From Aldehydirespirator sp965205155 (GTDB lineage Bacteria > Actinomycetota > Acidimicrobiia > Acidimicrobiales > Aldehydirespiratoraceae), in contig OZ242033.1 in assembly GCA_965205155.1 (NCBI GenBank), positions 3,100,001 to 3,164,000 on the forward strand: DNA of 64,000 bases, written 5' to 3'. Each line of letters begins with the position of its first letter. Position 1 is the first letter of the stretch. The notes beneath the pieces were generated by a model. That model saw only the letters and a list, made by a program, of their open reading frames with translations. It was not told the origin of the DNA and made no database searches. The position numbers and the translations under genes are program-made. Positions 29,733 through 37,947 of the stretch are shown in pieces.

Positions 29733-29901
29733 CTAGTGTGCGCGGTGATGCGTGAGAACCCGTCGTGTCGCAGCGGCGTCACTCCCGCTCTTGTTCGCTT
29801 GCGCTCACGGGCCGCTCGGGCCACGGCCTCGCTCCGCGCCCCGCAACGACCTGCCTGAATCGCGCCCTGCCCGCTCGGCCTCTAGTGTGCGCGGTGATGC
29901 G
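29733..29901. repeat. 20-bp direct repeats flanking dispersed repeat R5
   Basis: CTAGTGTGCGCGGTGATGCG occurs at 29733-29752 and again, identical, at 29882-29901. The dispersed repeat copy R5 lies between the two. This is what an insertion with target duplication, or a recombination event carrying the repeat, would leave. The second copy includes TAGTGT and could act as the promoter of the rmd gene. Confidence 0.85.
29785..29885 (-). repeat. Dispersed intergenic repeat, copy R5
   Basis: A full-length copy on the minus strand (left block at 29885-29871, core ending at 29785) in a divergent gene gap. One extra G (CTTGCGCTC) distinguishes its core from the other copies. Bounded by 20-bp direct repeats. 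Confidence 0.85.
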
Positions 29902-29929
29902 CTGTCCAGGCAACGACCGGTAGGCCGCG

Positions 29930-30886
29930 GTGCGGGCCCTCGTCACCGGCGCCACGGGCTTCGTGGGCCGCCATCTCGTGGCGCACCTCGAGGCCATGGG
30001 CGACGAGGTCACCGCCAGCGAGGCCGAGATAACCGAGCCGGATGCGCTCGAGGCCGACTTCGACGGCTCCCGGCCCGACGCGGTGTACCACCTGGCCGCC
30101 CAGGCCGACGTGCAGGCGAGCTTCACCGAGCCGGCCACCACCCTGCGGGTCAACGTGGAGGGAACGTCCAACGTCCTCGAGGCTGCCCGGCGGGCCGGTG
30201 CCGGCCGGGTGGTGGTCATAAGCAGTGCCGATGTCTACGGGCGGGTCGAGCCCGCGAGCCTCCCCGTCGACGAGTCGGCCGCCATGTGCCCGGTGACGCC
30301 CTACGGCGCCAGCAAGGCCGCGGCCGAGATGGTCTGCCTGCAGGCCGGCCTGGGCCGCGGGCTCGACGTGATCCGGGCCAGGGCCTTTAACCATCTCGGT
30401 CCCGGCCAGAGCGACCGCTTCGTGGCGGCCGCGCTGGCATCGCGCGTCGCGACCAACGAGGGCACCGGCGCCGAGGTGGTCCGGGTCGGGAACCTGCACG
30501 CGAGACGCGACTTCACCGACGTGCGCGACGTGGTCCGGGCCTACCGGCTGCTGGCCACCCACGGTGCCGCCGGCGAGGTCTACAACGTGTGCAGCGGCGC
30601 GGCCCGCGGCATCTCCGAGCTGGCGGAGTCCCTGATCGCCAGAGCCAGGCGTCCGATGCGCCTCGCGACCGACGGCGAACTGCTCCGCCCGGTGGACGTG
30701 TCAGAGGTCAGGGGCGACCCGTCGAAGCTGCACGACGCCACCGGCTGGCGTCCCGAAGTGGCGCTGGAGCAGACGCTCGACGACCTCCTGGACTACTGGC
30801 GGTGCAGGCTGGCGGAACCGCCGAGCGCGCTCGGCGGCGGTGGCATGACAGGGTCGGAACTGCCGGTCCGGGGCGATAGCCAGTAG
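29930..30886 (+). CDS. rmd: GDP-6-deoxy-D-mannose reductase-like NAD-epimerase family protein
   Basis: 318 residues of the extended SDR family. TGATGFVG is at 6-13, YHLAAQADVQASF at about 53-65, the serine pair in VVISSADVYG, and the catalytic YGASK at 125-129. The segment RARAFNHLGPGQSDRF is typical of reductases of GDP-4-keto-6-deoxymannose. The downstream neighbour, 4 bases away, is gmd, which makes that substrate; the pair would yield GDP-D-rhamnose (RMD type) or, less likely, a related deoxyhexose. The start GTG at 29930 is chosen on the conserved N-terminus. Confidence 0.85.
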   Translation: MRALVTGATGFVGRHLVAHLEAMGDEVTASEAEITEPDALEADFDGSRPDAVYHLAAQADVQASFTEPATTLRVNVEGTSNVLEAARRAGAGRVVVISSADVYGRVEPASLPVDESAAMCPVTPYGASKAAAEMVCLQAGLGRGLDVIRARAFNHLGPGQSDRFVAAALASRVATNEGTGAEVVRVGNLHARRDFTDVRDVVRAYRLLATHGAAGEVYNVCSGAARGISELAESLIARARRPMRLATDGELLRPVDVSEVRGDPSKLHDATGWRPEVALEQTLDDLLDYWRCRLAEPPSALGGGGMTGSELPVRGDSQ

Positions 30887-30890
30887 CACC

Positions 30891-31895
30891 ATGGCACGAC
30901 GCGCCCTCATCACCGGCATCACCGGCCAGGACGGCTCGTACCTGGCAGAGCTGCTTCTCGAGGGGGGCTACGAGGTCATCGGCATGGTGCGACGCTCCAG
31001 CATCGTGAACTACGAGCGCATCGCTCACATCCAGGACCGCATCCGCATCGTGACCGGGGACCTGCTCGATCAGGTCTCGATGATCGAGATCCTCCGGACC
31101 TACCGGCCCGACGAGGTGTACAACCTGGCGGCGCAGTCCTTCGTGCAGACCTCCTTCAGCCAGCCGGTGCTCACCGGAGAGACCACGGCCCTGGGGGTGA
31201 CGCGGATTCTCGACGCCATCCGGCTCGTGGACGGCGACATCCGCTTCTACCAGGCCAGCTCGTCGGAGATGTTCGGAAAGGTGCACGAGGTCCCCCAGAA
31301 CGAGCAGACGCCGTTCCACCCGCGCAGTCCCTACGGGGTGGCCAAGGTGTACGGGCACTGGATCACGGTCAACTACCGGGAGTCCTACGGGCTGCACGCA
31401 ACCTCGGGGATCCTCTTCAACCACGAGAGTCCGCGCCGGGGCATGGAGTTCGTGACCCGCAAGATCACTCACGCCGCGGCCCGGATCAAGCTCGGCCTGG
31501 CCGACGAGCTGCGCCTCGGCAACCTGGAAGCCGAGAGGGACTGGGGATACGCGGCCGACTACGTCGAAGCGATGTGGAGCATGCTTCAGCAGGACGAGCC
31601 CAGCGACTACGTCATCTGCACGGGCAAGACCCATTCGGTCAGGACGCTGTGCGAGCTGGCCTTCTCCTACGTGGGACTGGACTATCGCGACCATGTCGTC
31701 ACCGATGAGCGATTCATGCGCCCGGCGGAGGTCGACTTGCTGGTGGGCGACTCATCGAAGGCGACCGCAGCTTTCGGGTGGCGCCCGAAGACGCCGTTCG
31801 CGGAGCTGGTCAGGCTGATGGTCGACGCGGACCTGGCGCTGCTTCAGAGCCGTCCGGACGCCCCAGAGGCCGAGCGGACAGGGAGCCGCTCATGA
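30891..31895 (+). CDS. gmd: GDP-mannose 4,6-dehydratase
   Basis: Converts GDP-D-mannose to GDP-4-keto-6-deoxy-D-mannose, the first step to GDP-rhamnose or GDP-fucose. 334 residues: TGITGQDGSYL at 8-18, NLAAQSFVQTSFSQP at 78-92, SSSEMFG at 123-129, and catalytic YGVAK at 148-152; NHESPRRGMEFVTRKI is the dehydratase signature. The last eight codons (PEAERTGS...) come from the left block of dispersed repeat R6, so the original C-terminus has been replaced or extended. Substrate supply fits the phosphomannomutase and nucleotidyltransferase genes in this window. Confidence 0.96.
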   Translation: MARRALITGITGQDGSYLAELLLEGGYEVIGMVRRSSIVNYERIAHIQDRIRIVTGDLLDQVSMIEILRTYRPDEVYNLAAQSFVQTSFSQPVLTGETTALGVTRILDAIRLVDGDIRFYQASSSEMFGKVHEVPQNEQTPFHPRSPYGVAKVYGHWITVNYRESYGLHATSGILFNHESPRRGMEFVTRKITHAAARIKLGLADELRLGNLEAERDWGYAADYVEAMWSMLQQDEPSDYVICTGKTHSVRTLCELAFSYVGLDYRDHVVTDERFMRPAEVDLLVGDSSKATAAFGWRPKTPFAELVRLMVDADLALLQSRPDAPEAERTGSRS

Positions 31896-31972
31896 GAACC
31901 CTCGCCAGGAGCCGAGCGAGGCCGTGGCCCGAGCGGCCCGTGAGCGAAGCGAACAAGAGCGGGAGTGGCACC
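31863..31972 (+). repeat. Dispersed intergenic repeat, copy R6
   Basis: Its left block (CCAGAGGCCGAGCGG) lies in frame within the 3' end of gmd and supplies the gmd stop codon; the core ends at GGGAGTGGCACC, 65 bases before cofD. The core also gives a spurious GTG-initiated extension to cofD. Confidence 0.85.
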
Positions 31973-32037
31973 CCTGCGACGGAACAGGCTCTCCCCGGTT
32001 GGAGTTCGCGCTCCAGCGGGACCAGCGACATGGGCCG

Positions 32038-32967
32038 ATGATCACCGTCCTGGCCGGCGGCGTGGGCGCGGCCCGCTACCTGGCCGGCCAGTTGCTGGTG
32101 ACGCCGGCCGCTGACGTGACGGCGGTGGTGAACGTCGCCGACGACGTCGAGCTGCACGGGCTGCACATCAGTCCGGACATCGACACCGTCATCTACACGC
32201 TCTCGGGGGCCATCGACACCGGTCGGGGCTGGGGCCTGGCCGACGAGACGTGGAACGCTCTGGGCGAGCTCAGGGCACTGGGGCTCGACGCCTGGTTCAA
32301 CCTCGGAGACCGCGACATAGGCACCCATCTGTTCCGCACAACCCTGCTGCGCGACGGGCGAAGCCTAAGCGACGTGACCGCCCGCCTGGCTTCGGCCCGC
32401 GGCGTGGGCTGCCGGGTGCTGCCGGTGAGCGACCAGCGGATCGAGACCATGGTGACACTGGCCTCGGGGGACGAGATCGGCTTCCAGGAGTACTTCGTGC
32501 GCCTCGCTCACGGCGTGGCCATCTCCGGGGTGCGCTTCGCCGGAGTGGACGGGGCGCAGGCGGCCCCGGGGGTGCTGGATGCGGTCGCGGCCGCCGACGT
32601 CGTGGTGATCGCGCCCTCCAACCCGGTGGTGTCGATCGGCCCGGTCCTGGCCGTTGGCGGCGTGACCGAGGCGCTCGCCGCCCGGCGGGAGCGCAACGTG
32701 GCCGTGTCTCCCATAGTGGCGGGCGCGGCTCTCAAGGGACCCGCCGACCGGATGCTTCGAGAGCTCGGCGAGGAGTCGAGCGTGGTGGGCGTGGCCCGGC
32801 GCTACCGGGAGGTGGTCGCCGCGCTGGTGATCGACGAGGCCGACGCCGAACTGGCCCCCGCGGTGGCCGCCACCGGGGTGCGGCCCGTGGTCGCCCCCAC
32901 GGTCATGTCCTCGCCCGAGGCCGCGGCCGAACTGGCCCGCCGCACAATGGCCGCGGTGTCGCCGTGA
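32038..32967 (+). CDS. cofD: 2-phospho-L-lactate (phosphoenolpyruvate) transferase, F420 biosynthesis
   Basis: Joins the GDP-activated phospho-lactate or phosphoenolpyruvate moiety to Fo, giving F420-0 or its dehydro form. 309 residues from ATG 32038: MITVLAGGVGAARYLAGQL at the N-terminus (GGxGAA nucleotide loop), VNVADDVELHGLHISPDIDT, a conserved NLGDRDIGTHLFRT (about 93-106) and VVIAPSNPVVSIGPVL. Actinobacterial orthologs are called FbiA. Followed 34 bases later by cofE, the next enzyme. An upstream frame into repeat R6 is rejected as the start. Confidence 0.95.
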   Translation: MITVLAGGVGAARYLAGQLLVTPAADVTAVVNVADDVELHGLHISPDIDTVIYTLSGAIDTGRGWGLADETWNALGELRALGLDAWFNLGDRDIGTHLFRTTLLRDGRSLSDVTARLASARGVGCRVLPVSDQRIETMVTLASGDEIGFQEYFVRLAHGVAISGVRFAGVDGAQAAPGVLDAVAAADVVVIAPSNPVVSIGPVLAVGGVTEALAARRERNVAVSPIVAGAALKGPADRMLRELGEESSVVGVARRYREVVAALVIDEADAELAPAVAATGVRPVVAPTVMSSPEAAAELARRTMAAVSP

Positions 32968-33001
32968 GCCGGGGCTTCGCTTCGATCCGGGGGTGGTCGC
33001 C

Positions 33002-33706
33002 GTGAGCCTGGAGATCCTCGGGATCGAGGGAATCGGAGAGGTGCGACCCGGAGACGACCTGGCCGCGCTCATCGTCGCCGCGGCCGGGCCCGAGGGGCTG
33101 CGGGACCGCGACTGCCTGGTGGTCACCCAGAAGGTGGTGTCCAAGGCCGAGGGCCGGCTGGCGGCCGTCGATCCCGCCGACCCGCTCAGCCACAAGCCGC
33201 TGGTGGAGGCGGAGTCGGTGCGGGTTCTGCGCCGCCGAGGTGATCTGGTGATCTCGGAGACGGAGCACGGCTTCGTGTGCGCCAACGCCGGAGTCGACCT
33301 GAGCAACGTCGAGGAGGGGTTCGCCGCCCTGCTGCCGGTGGATTCGGACCGCTCGGCCCGGCGCATCCGCGACCGCATCAGAGCGCTGGCCGGCGTCGAG
33401 GTCGCAGTGGTGGTCTCCGACACATTCGGCCGCCCCTGGCGCCGGGGCGTGACCGACACCGCCATCGGCTGCGCGGGCATCGCCCCGGTGGTGGACCTGC
33501 GGGGCACCACCGACGCGCTGGGCCGCGAGCTGAAGGTGACCGAGGTGGCGCTGGTCGACGAGATCGCGGCCGCGGCCGACCTGGTCATGGGCAAGGCCAA
33601 GGGCGTGCCCGTGGCGGTGGTGCGGGGCCTGGACGAAGCCTGGTTCCGCCCCGGGTCGGTGGCCGACGAGATAGTCCGCTCCCCCGCCGACGACCTCTTC
33701 CGCTAG
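33002..33706 (+). CDS. cofE: Coenzyme F420-0:L-glutamate ligase
   Basis: Adds the glutamate tail to F420-0 using GTP. From GTG 33002 the product is 234 residues: CLVVTQKVVSKAEGR (about 38-52), VVSDTFGRPWRRGVTDTAIGCAG (the signature region, about 136-158), and DLRGTTDALGRELKVTEVALVDE. GGGGG lies seven bases before 33002; GTG 32993 is an alternative three codons earlier. It is the stand-alone CofE form; the C-terminal FMN-dependent domain fused in mycobacterial FbiB, and cofC/fbiD, are not in this window. The last gene before the accessory island. Confidence 0.95.
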   Translation: MSLEILGIEGIGEVRPGDDLAALIVAAAGPEGLRDRDCLVVTQKVVSKAEGRLAAVDPADPLSHKPLVEAESVRVLRRRGDLVISETEHGFVCANAGVDLSNVEEGFAALLPVDSDRSARRIRDRIRALAGVEVAVVVSDTFGRPWRRGVTDTAIGCAGIAPVVDLRGTTDALGRELKVTEVALVDEIAAAADLVMGKAKGVPVAVVRGLDEAWFRPGSVADEIVRSPADDLFR

Positions 33707-33721
33707 CCGCAGCCGCGCTCC

Positions 33722-33985
33722 CGCGGGCAGCGATACGAGGCAGCATTTCTTGGGAACGTTGGCTTCGCCGGCAGCGAGTCTCACACATAGCTCAGTGCGG
33801 AATTGCGTCGAACTCGACGCTGGGCAGCCCTAGACCACCTACCAATTCGGATCGCTGTTGAAGCGAAGATCGCTGAGCACCACGAACGGGCGGCGCTCAT
33901 CGTGCACGCTACGGCTCCGTCCGTCGTCGAGGGTTACGGCTTCATCCGCGACCAAGTACACGCCGCCCCGGATAGGCGCGCTCAC
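33722..33985 (-). pseudogene. PemK/MazF-like toxin gene, inactivated by two TAG codons and 3' truncation
   Basis: Starting two bases after the antitoxin stop (GTG 33985) the frame reads IRGGVYLVADEAVTLDDG then RRPFVVLSD and NSDPNW, hits TAG (33841-33839), two codons later TAG again (33832-33830), and then continues in the same frame with PASSSTQFRTELCVRLAAGE and NVPKKC. These are the beta-barrel strands of a PemK/MazF-type endoribonuclease, including the opening R-G-x-V-Y and the LAAGE...PKK segment. Restoring CAG or TGG-like and CTG codons would restore the gene. The 3' end runs into the cofE tail at about 33722 without its usual C-terminus. Not recoding: TAG ends normal genes here. Confidence 0.72.
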
Positions 33986-33987
33986 CG

Positions 33988-34635
33988 CTATTCGCCGAGC
34001 AGAATCTCGTTCGCCCGCGCTCGAGCCGCGCGTAGCGGTTCGAGGACCTCTTCGCTGCAGCCTGACGGTGCCGGGTCGTCATCGGCAACATGGTCATCCA
34101 GCATCCGCTGGAATTGGGCCAGGGTTTCCGTCGCGTCGGGAATCGGGCGGCGCTCCCCGAGGTCGAGGATTGCTTCCCTTTGCCCATTGGCCTGGGCTTC
34201 GCGCATGGGTTCCGTCTGATACGTGAGATTCATCAGTTCGGTGGCGCTGTGATGTCCGTGCTCGGCAACAACGGCATCGAGATGCTCCAGAAACCTGTCG
34301 GAGCTCTCGGCACTGCTCCGATCGATAGGGGGTGCAGACAAGTGGTACTCCACACTGCCATGCCAGTTGCTCGTCACATCCATCTTGATGTCACCATTGG
34401 CGACCAGGTCACTCTCGACGCGCTGCAGGCTGTTGGAAAAGGGGCCGTAGTGACGCCATTGCCACACGACACCCGAACCCGACACGCCGTCACGCTCCAC
34501 GGACCGCAAGTCAGCCAAGTACAGGAGCTTGGCAACCTTCGTGCGGCTCATCCAGAGGTTCCGAGCGGCTGCTAGGCCCAACAGCGCCTTCATCACCTCC
34601 GACGCGCGGGTCGCGTCTGTACGCAGACGAGCCAC
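33988..34635 (-). CDS. Panacea-domain (SocA/GepA-like) antitoxin
   Basis: 215 residues. The N-terminal half carries the Panacea/DUF4065 pattern: MKALLGLAAARNLWMSRTK, KLLYLADLRSVERDG, and WQWRHYGPFSNSLQRVESDL. Panacea proteins neutralise many unrelated toxins, usually encoded next to them; the partner here is the broken PemK/MazF-like frame directly downstream. The C-terminal part (about 120-215) is charged and has no recognised domain. GTG 34635 is chosen because TATACT ends six bases upstream; ATG 34593 is an alternative. With its toxin dead this antitoxin may be decaying or serve against another toxin. Confidence 0.8.
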   Translation of the reverse strand: MARLRTDATRASEVMKALLGLAAARNLWMSRTKVAKLLYLADLRSVERDGVSGSGVVWQWRHYGPFSNSLQRVESDLVANGDIKMDVTSNWHGSVEYHLSAPPIDRSSAESSDRFLEHLDAVVAEHGHHSATELMNLTYQTEPMREAQANGQREAILDLGERRPIPDATETLAQFQRMLDDHVADDDPAPSGCSEEVLEPLRAARARANEILLGE

Positions 34636-34641
34636 GAAGCG

Positions 34642-34647
34642 AGTATA
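34642..34647 (-). promoter_or_regulatory. -10 box TATACT for the Panacea antitoxin (leaderless)
   Basis: TATACT on the minus strand ends six bases before GTG 34635. A TTGAGA lies 21 bases upstream, too far for a standard -35. Confidence 0.5.
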
Positions 34648-34785
34648 AGCCGCCGCTGGCTCTCGATATCTCAACACACCATGCTCCCCTCGCTCGAACA
34701 CGGCAACGCTCGTAGCGAACCACAGAGATGTGGCTAGCCGGGACGCCATCGGGACATTCCTAGACAGTCCGGCCGGGTCGGGCAT

Positions 34786-36063
34786 CTAGGCGGTGACGGG
34801 CTCGAGAAGCCGGGGCTGGTCGGGTGGGTCCGGCGAGTCGGGTGTGGCTGAGCGGAAGAGGCTCGGCATCTCGGGGGCGTGGGCGGGGCCGTGGGTTGCC
34901 GTCTCGGGTGGGTGCAGGGTGCGCCTACCCGGCGGGCCGTGGATCTGCCAGCCGAAGTGGTGGATCTTGTTGTGGCAACTCCAGCAGGCCAGCACCATGT
35001 TGTCGATACTGGTGGCCCCGCCCTGAGACACCGGCCTCACGTGATGGGCGTCGCAGATGTCGGGATGGGCGCCGCAGGCAAAGCAGCCGCCGTCGCGGGC
35101 GATCAGCAGTTGGCGCTGGGCCTTGGTGGCGCGGCGCACGGACTGGGCCCGCCATATCGGTCTGCCCCTGCGGTCATAGATGACGCCGGTGAACTTGGCG
35201 TTGCAGGCCAACTCCCCCAGCACCGACTGTGGCAGCCGCACACCGTCAGGAAGCTCCGCGACGAGCTTGCCGGTGCCTTCATCGACATGGGCGACCACGC
35301 AGATGTCGGCGTAGGGCTCAGTTCCCTTGCCGTCCGTGCCACTAGAGGTGAATAGCTCAAGGGCGTCGGCCATGCACTGGTCGAAGCTGCGGCGCTGGTG
35401 CCCGCGGCCGTTCGCGGAGGCCTGCTTCTTGTCGGTGTCATGCATGCGGCCGGCCTCGGCCCGCAGCCGGTTGCGGATGCGGTTCCCGGTCACCACGTCG
35501 AACTCTCCGCGAAGGTGCACCATCCCGTCGTCGCCGTTCCACATGCGCACACAGCGCCGGGCCCGCTGGCGGGCATGCTCGCTCTCGCCGCCGTCGCCCT
35601 CGCGATCCACAGCCCAGCGGCGGGCCTCCTTGGTGAACTGCTCGGGCCGCATCGACTCAGCCTTGGCCAACAACTCGCGGTCCGCATCCACATCGGCCGC
35701 GCTGGTCCTATCGACCGCTTCGGCCAGCCGCTTGGCGTTGGCCTGTGACACCCGCCCCTCAGCCACCGCGTCGCGCAGCCTCGGCATGTCCTGGATCGCC
35801 TGGGCGGTCTTGACCTGGCTGCGGGCCTCCTGCCGCGACAGCCCCGCGCCTGAAGCCAGCACCTCGGCACCGCCGTCGCCGTGACGCTCACGGCCGGCGA
35901 TGCTCGCCGCGGCCGTGGTCTGGGCGACCGTCATGATCGCGATAGCAGCCTTGAACACCTCCAGCATCTGCCGCATCTCCTCGCACGAAGCGTCGTCGGC
36001 ATTGACAAGCGCCAGCACCTCTGTGGCGGTGGCCTCGATCCGTCGAGCAGCTTCGATCAACAT
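34786..36063 (-). CDS. DUF222 (13E12-type) HNH endonuclease-domain protein
   Basis: 425 residues. The N-terminal two thirds is the DUF222 region (ASGAGLSRQEARSQVKTAQ, LRDAVAEGRVSQANAKRLAE, GEFDVVTGNRIRNRL) found in the 13E12 repeat family abundant in actinobacterial genomes. The C-terminal HNH nuclease has CFACGAHPDICDAHHV, then NMVLACWSCHNKIHHFGW: the CxxC/CxxC zinc site and catalytic histidines are intact. The cell role of the family is unknown; copies often spread like mobile genes. ATG 36063 is supported by a TTGACA/GATACT promoter ending six bases upstream; longer upstream frame has no matching sequence. Confidence 0.88.
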   Translation of the reverse strand: MLIEAARRIEATATEVLALVNADDASCEEMRQMLEVFKAAIAIMTVAQTTAAASIAGRERHGDGGAEVLASGAGLSRQEARSQVKTAQAIQDMPRLRDAVAEGRVSQANAKRLAEAVDRTSAADVDADRELLAKAESMRPEQFTKEARRWAVDREGDGGESEHARQRARRCVRMWNGDDGMVHLRGEFDVVTGNRIRNRLRAEAGRMHDTDKKQASANGRGHQRRSFDQCMADALELFTSSGTDGKGTEPYADICVVAHVDEGTGKLVAELPDGVRLPQSVLGELACNAKFTGVIYDRRGRPIWRAQSVRRATKAQRQLLIARDGGCFACGAHPDICDAHHVRPVSQGGATSIDNMVLACWSCHNKIHHFGWQIHGPPGRRTLHPPETATHGPAHAPEMPSLFRSATPDSPDPPDQPRLLEPVTA

Positions 36064-36069
36064 GCAGAC

Positions 36070-36099
36070 AGTATCCCATAGAGGTGTGACATCTGTCAA
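36070..36099 (-). promoter_or_regulatory. Promoter of the DUF222-HNH gene: TTGACA-18-GATACT, leaderless
   Basis: On the minus strand a perfect TTGACA (36099-36094), an 18-base spacer, and GATACT (36075-36070), followed by six bases and the ATG at 36063. The best-formed sigma70-type promoter seen in the window. Confidence 0.65.
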
Positions 36100-36252
36100 G
36101 CATTTACGATAGTTTTCAGATATTTCTACTGATGTGGCTGGGAGATCGACCTCAGCATCGCCTGCGCAGCGCGCGGTCGGGACCATCGACAGCGCGCTGC
36201 TTGCAGGGCGAGCGGCTTGAACCCTCCGACGGGTGCCGCTACCTTGCCGATC

Positions 36253-36358
36253 GCCGTACAACACGGGATTCAGCCGAAATCCCATCACCGATTCTGGCCA
36301 CGAGGTGGTCAGCGACGTCGCATGGCTCCCTTCGGGCCGGAATCGGGTGTTGTACGGC
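36253..36358. repeat. Imperfect inverted repeat, GCCGTACAACAC arms
   Basis: GCCGTACAACACGGGATTC at 36253-36271 is matched in reverse complement by 36358-36340 (GCCGTACAACACCCGATTC), 17 of 19 bases identical, with a 68-bp centre. Could be the ends of a small defunct element or a long hairpin. Confidence 0.7.
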
Positions 36359-36484
36359 AACGACATCACTGACCACCCGGGGGGAGCCACCCATGCCCGG
36401 AACGGCCGCAGGCCATGCCGGCGGCACAGCGTTGCACTCCGCTGACCGGTGCTCCTGGCGATGTCGGGCTGGCCGGGCTGCTCG

Positions 36485-37885
36485 ATGACCTCGGAGACGA
36501 CCACACGCGAGTCGACCGACGACCTCACGCTGGTCACCAAGAGCAGAAGCCTGGCGCTGCCCGGGCGTCCCTTGGACCACATCAGCCAGCCGGTTCTGAA
36601 CCGACCCCATGAGGAGCCTTCACGTCATTGGCAGCTCGCGGAGGACAACACCTCTACCGGCGAGATCATTGAGGGGAGGCGGCTCAGCCAGGCACTGGTC
36701 ATCGTTCCGAAGGAGCGGGGCGCGCAGTTGCGGATGCAGGTGACCGCCGCGGAACAGAACGAACTGGTGAACCGCATCCGCGACGCGGTGGCGGGGTGGC
36801 GAAGCGCCAACTACCCGGGGGCGACCTCAGCAACGAGGCAGTTGTTGCAGCATTGGCGCAGCGAGGCCAACGACCCTCGGCTGTTCTTCGCCCAGGTGGA
36901 GGCAGCCGAGACACTCATCTGGCTGACGGAGGCCAACGCCAGCCGTTATCCGGTGCTCGCCGAAGTTCGCCGGGAATTGGCGGAAGCCAACCGCGACTAC
37001 AACGGCGACATCAGCCGTCTAGCGGTGAGGATGGCCACCGGCTCGGGCAAGACCGCGGTGATGGGCATGGTCATCGCGTGGCACGCCGTAAACGCGGCCG
37101 CGTCGCAGCGCCGCGACGGGCGCTACACGACCTGCTTCTTGGCGATCACACCAGGCCACACCGTGCGCGAGCGCCTAGCGGTGCTGCATCCGGCGGATCC
37201 CGAGAACGTCTACAGCGAGATGCGGCTGCTGCCGGAAGGCAAGCGCAGCGCTCTGGGCGCGGTGAAGGTGCAGGTGCTGAACTTCCAGGCGTTCCAGCGG
37301 CGGGACCGGTTGTCGGCGGCGTCGAGCGACGCCAAGAAGCTGCTGCGAGCCGGGCGCAAGACCCAGGAGCTCGAATCCATGTCGGCAGTGCTTGACCGGG
37401 CGCTGAGAGGCTTCCCCACGGGCAAGGGCGCGCCCAAGGTGTGCGTGCTGAACGACGAGGCCCACCACTGCTACCTGCCCGAGGCCGGGCGGCGCACCTC
37501 CGAGGACGACGACACCAAGGCCGCGGCCATCTGGTTCGGTGCGCTGGAGGGGCTGCGCGACACCGGTCGGCTCGGGCCGGTCTACGACTTCTCGGCGACT
37601 CCCATCTTCATCGAGGGAACCGACCGCCGCGAGCGCATGTTCCCCTGGGTGATCTCGGACTTCCCGCTGATGGACAGCATCGAGTCCGGGCAGGTCAAGA
37701 TCCCACAAGTGCCGGTGGAAGACGACTCCGTTAGCGAGCGTGTCCAGTGGCGCAACCTGTACGCCAACACCACCCCCAAGAACTGCTGCACTCAGTTGGC
37801 ATCAACAACGACCACGATCTCATGGAACGAAGCTTCGCCATCAGCATCGACGGCCACGACTGGAGCGACCAAGTCCGGTCCATGA
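36485..37885 (+). pseudogene. Type III-like restriction endonuclease/DEAD helicase, 3'-truncated
   Basis: From ATG 36485 the frame gives a typical N-terminus (PVLNRPHEEPSRHWQL), then EAAETLIWLTEANASRY, Walker A ATGSGKTAVMGM (about residues 190-201), Walker B NDEAHH and motif III FSATP. This is the N-terminal helicase part of the long (about 900-1000-residue) BPTD_3080-like/type III restriction enzymes. Similarity ends near 37785, after YANTTPKN; the remaining ~33 codons are low-complexity and the second helicase domain and nuclease are missing. No continuation was found in other frames downstream, so it is a truncation, not a frameshift. Not functional as a restriction enzyme. Confidence 0.75.
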
Positions 37886-37947
37886 GGCTCGGCTCCGACA
37901 TGCGGACAGGCACGGCCGGCGAATTGTCTGTGATCAGGTGTCTATGA
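37822..37947 (+). CDS. 41-codon fragment of unknown origin
   Basis: ATG 37822 opens MERSFAISIDGHDWSDQVRS and ends at 37947. Its balanced composition looks more like real protein than the frames around it, and it lies at the junction where the helicase is cut off, overlapping the 3' end of the opposite-strand ATPase gene by 14 bases. Probably the N-terminal scrap of a gene brought in with the breakpoint; it could also be chance. No family recognised. Confidence 0.3.
   Translation: MERSFAISIDGHDWSDQVRSMRLGSDMRTGTAGELSVIRCL

Larger units (their letters stand above)
36064..36484. other. 421-bp spacer between HNH gene and restriction helicase
   Basis: No gene supported. 36064-36130 is AT-rich and holds the HNH promoter. 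36253-36271 and 36340-36358 form an imperfect inverted repeat (listed separately). The rest is GC-rich without recognisable content. Confidence 0.6.

Noticed and set aside
29042..29824. Longer isochorismatase-like protein starting at 29824
   Set aside because: The extra N-terminus is translated from repeat R5 and the flanking direct repeat; the fold begins after ATG 29704.
33830..33841. TAG read as a sense codon in the toxin frame
   Set aside because: Several intact genes here end in TAG (for example the GT2 gene at 12781 and the antitoxin at 33988), so a pseudogene is simpler.
34636..34785. Antitoxin start at 34785
   Set aside because: The 50 extra codons are not domain-like, and TATACT six bases before GTG 34635 marks a better start.
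37786..37933. Frameshift joining the restriction helicase to a downstream frame
   Set aside because: None of the other frames continues the helicase; the second helicase domain is simply absent before the ATPase gene.
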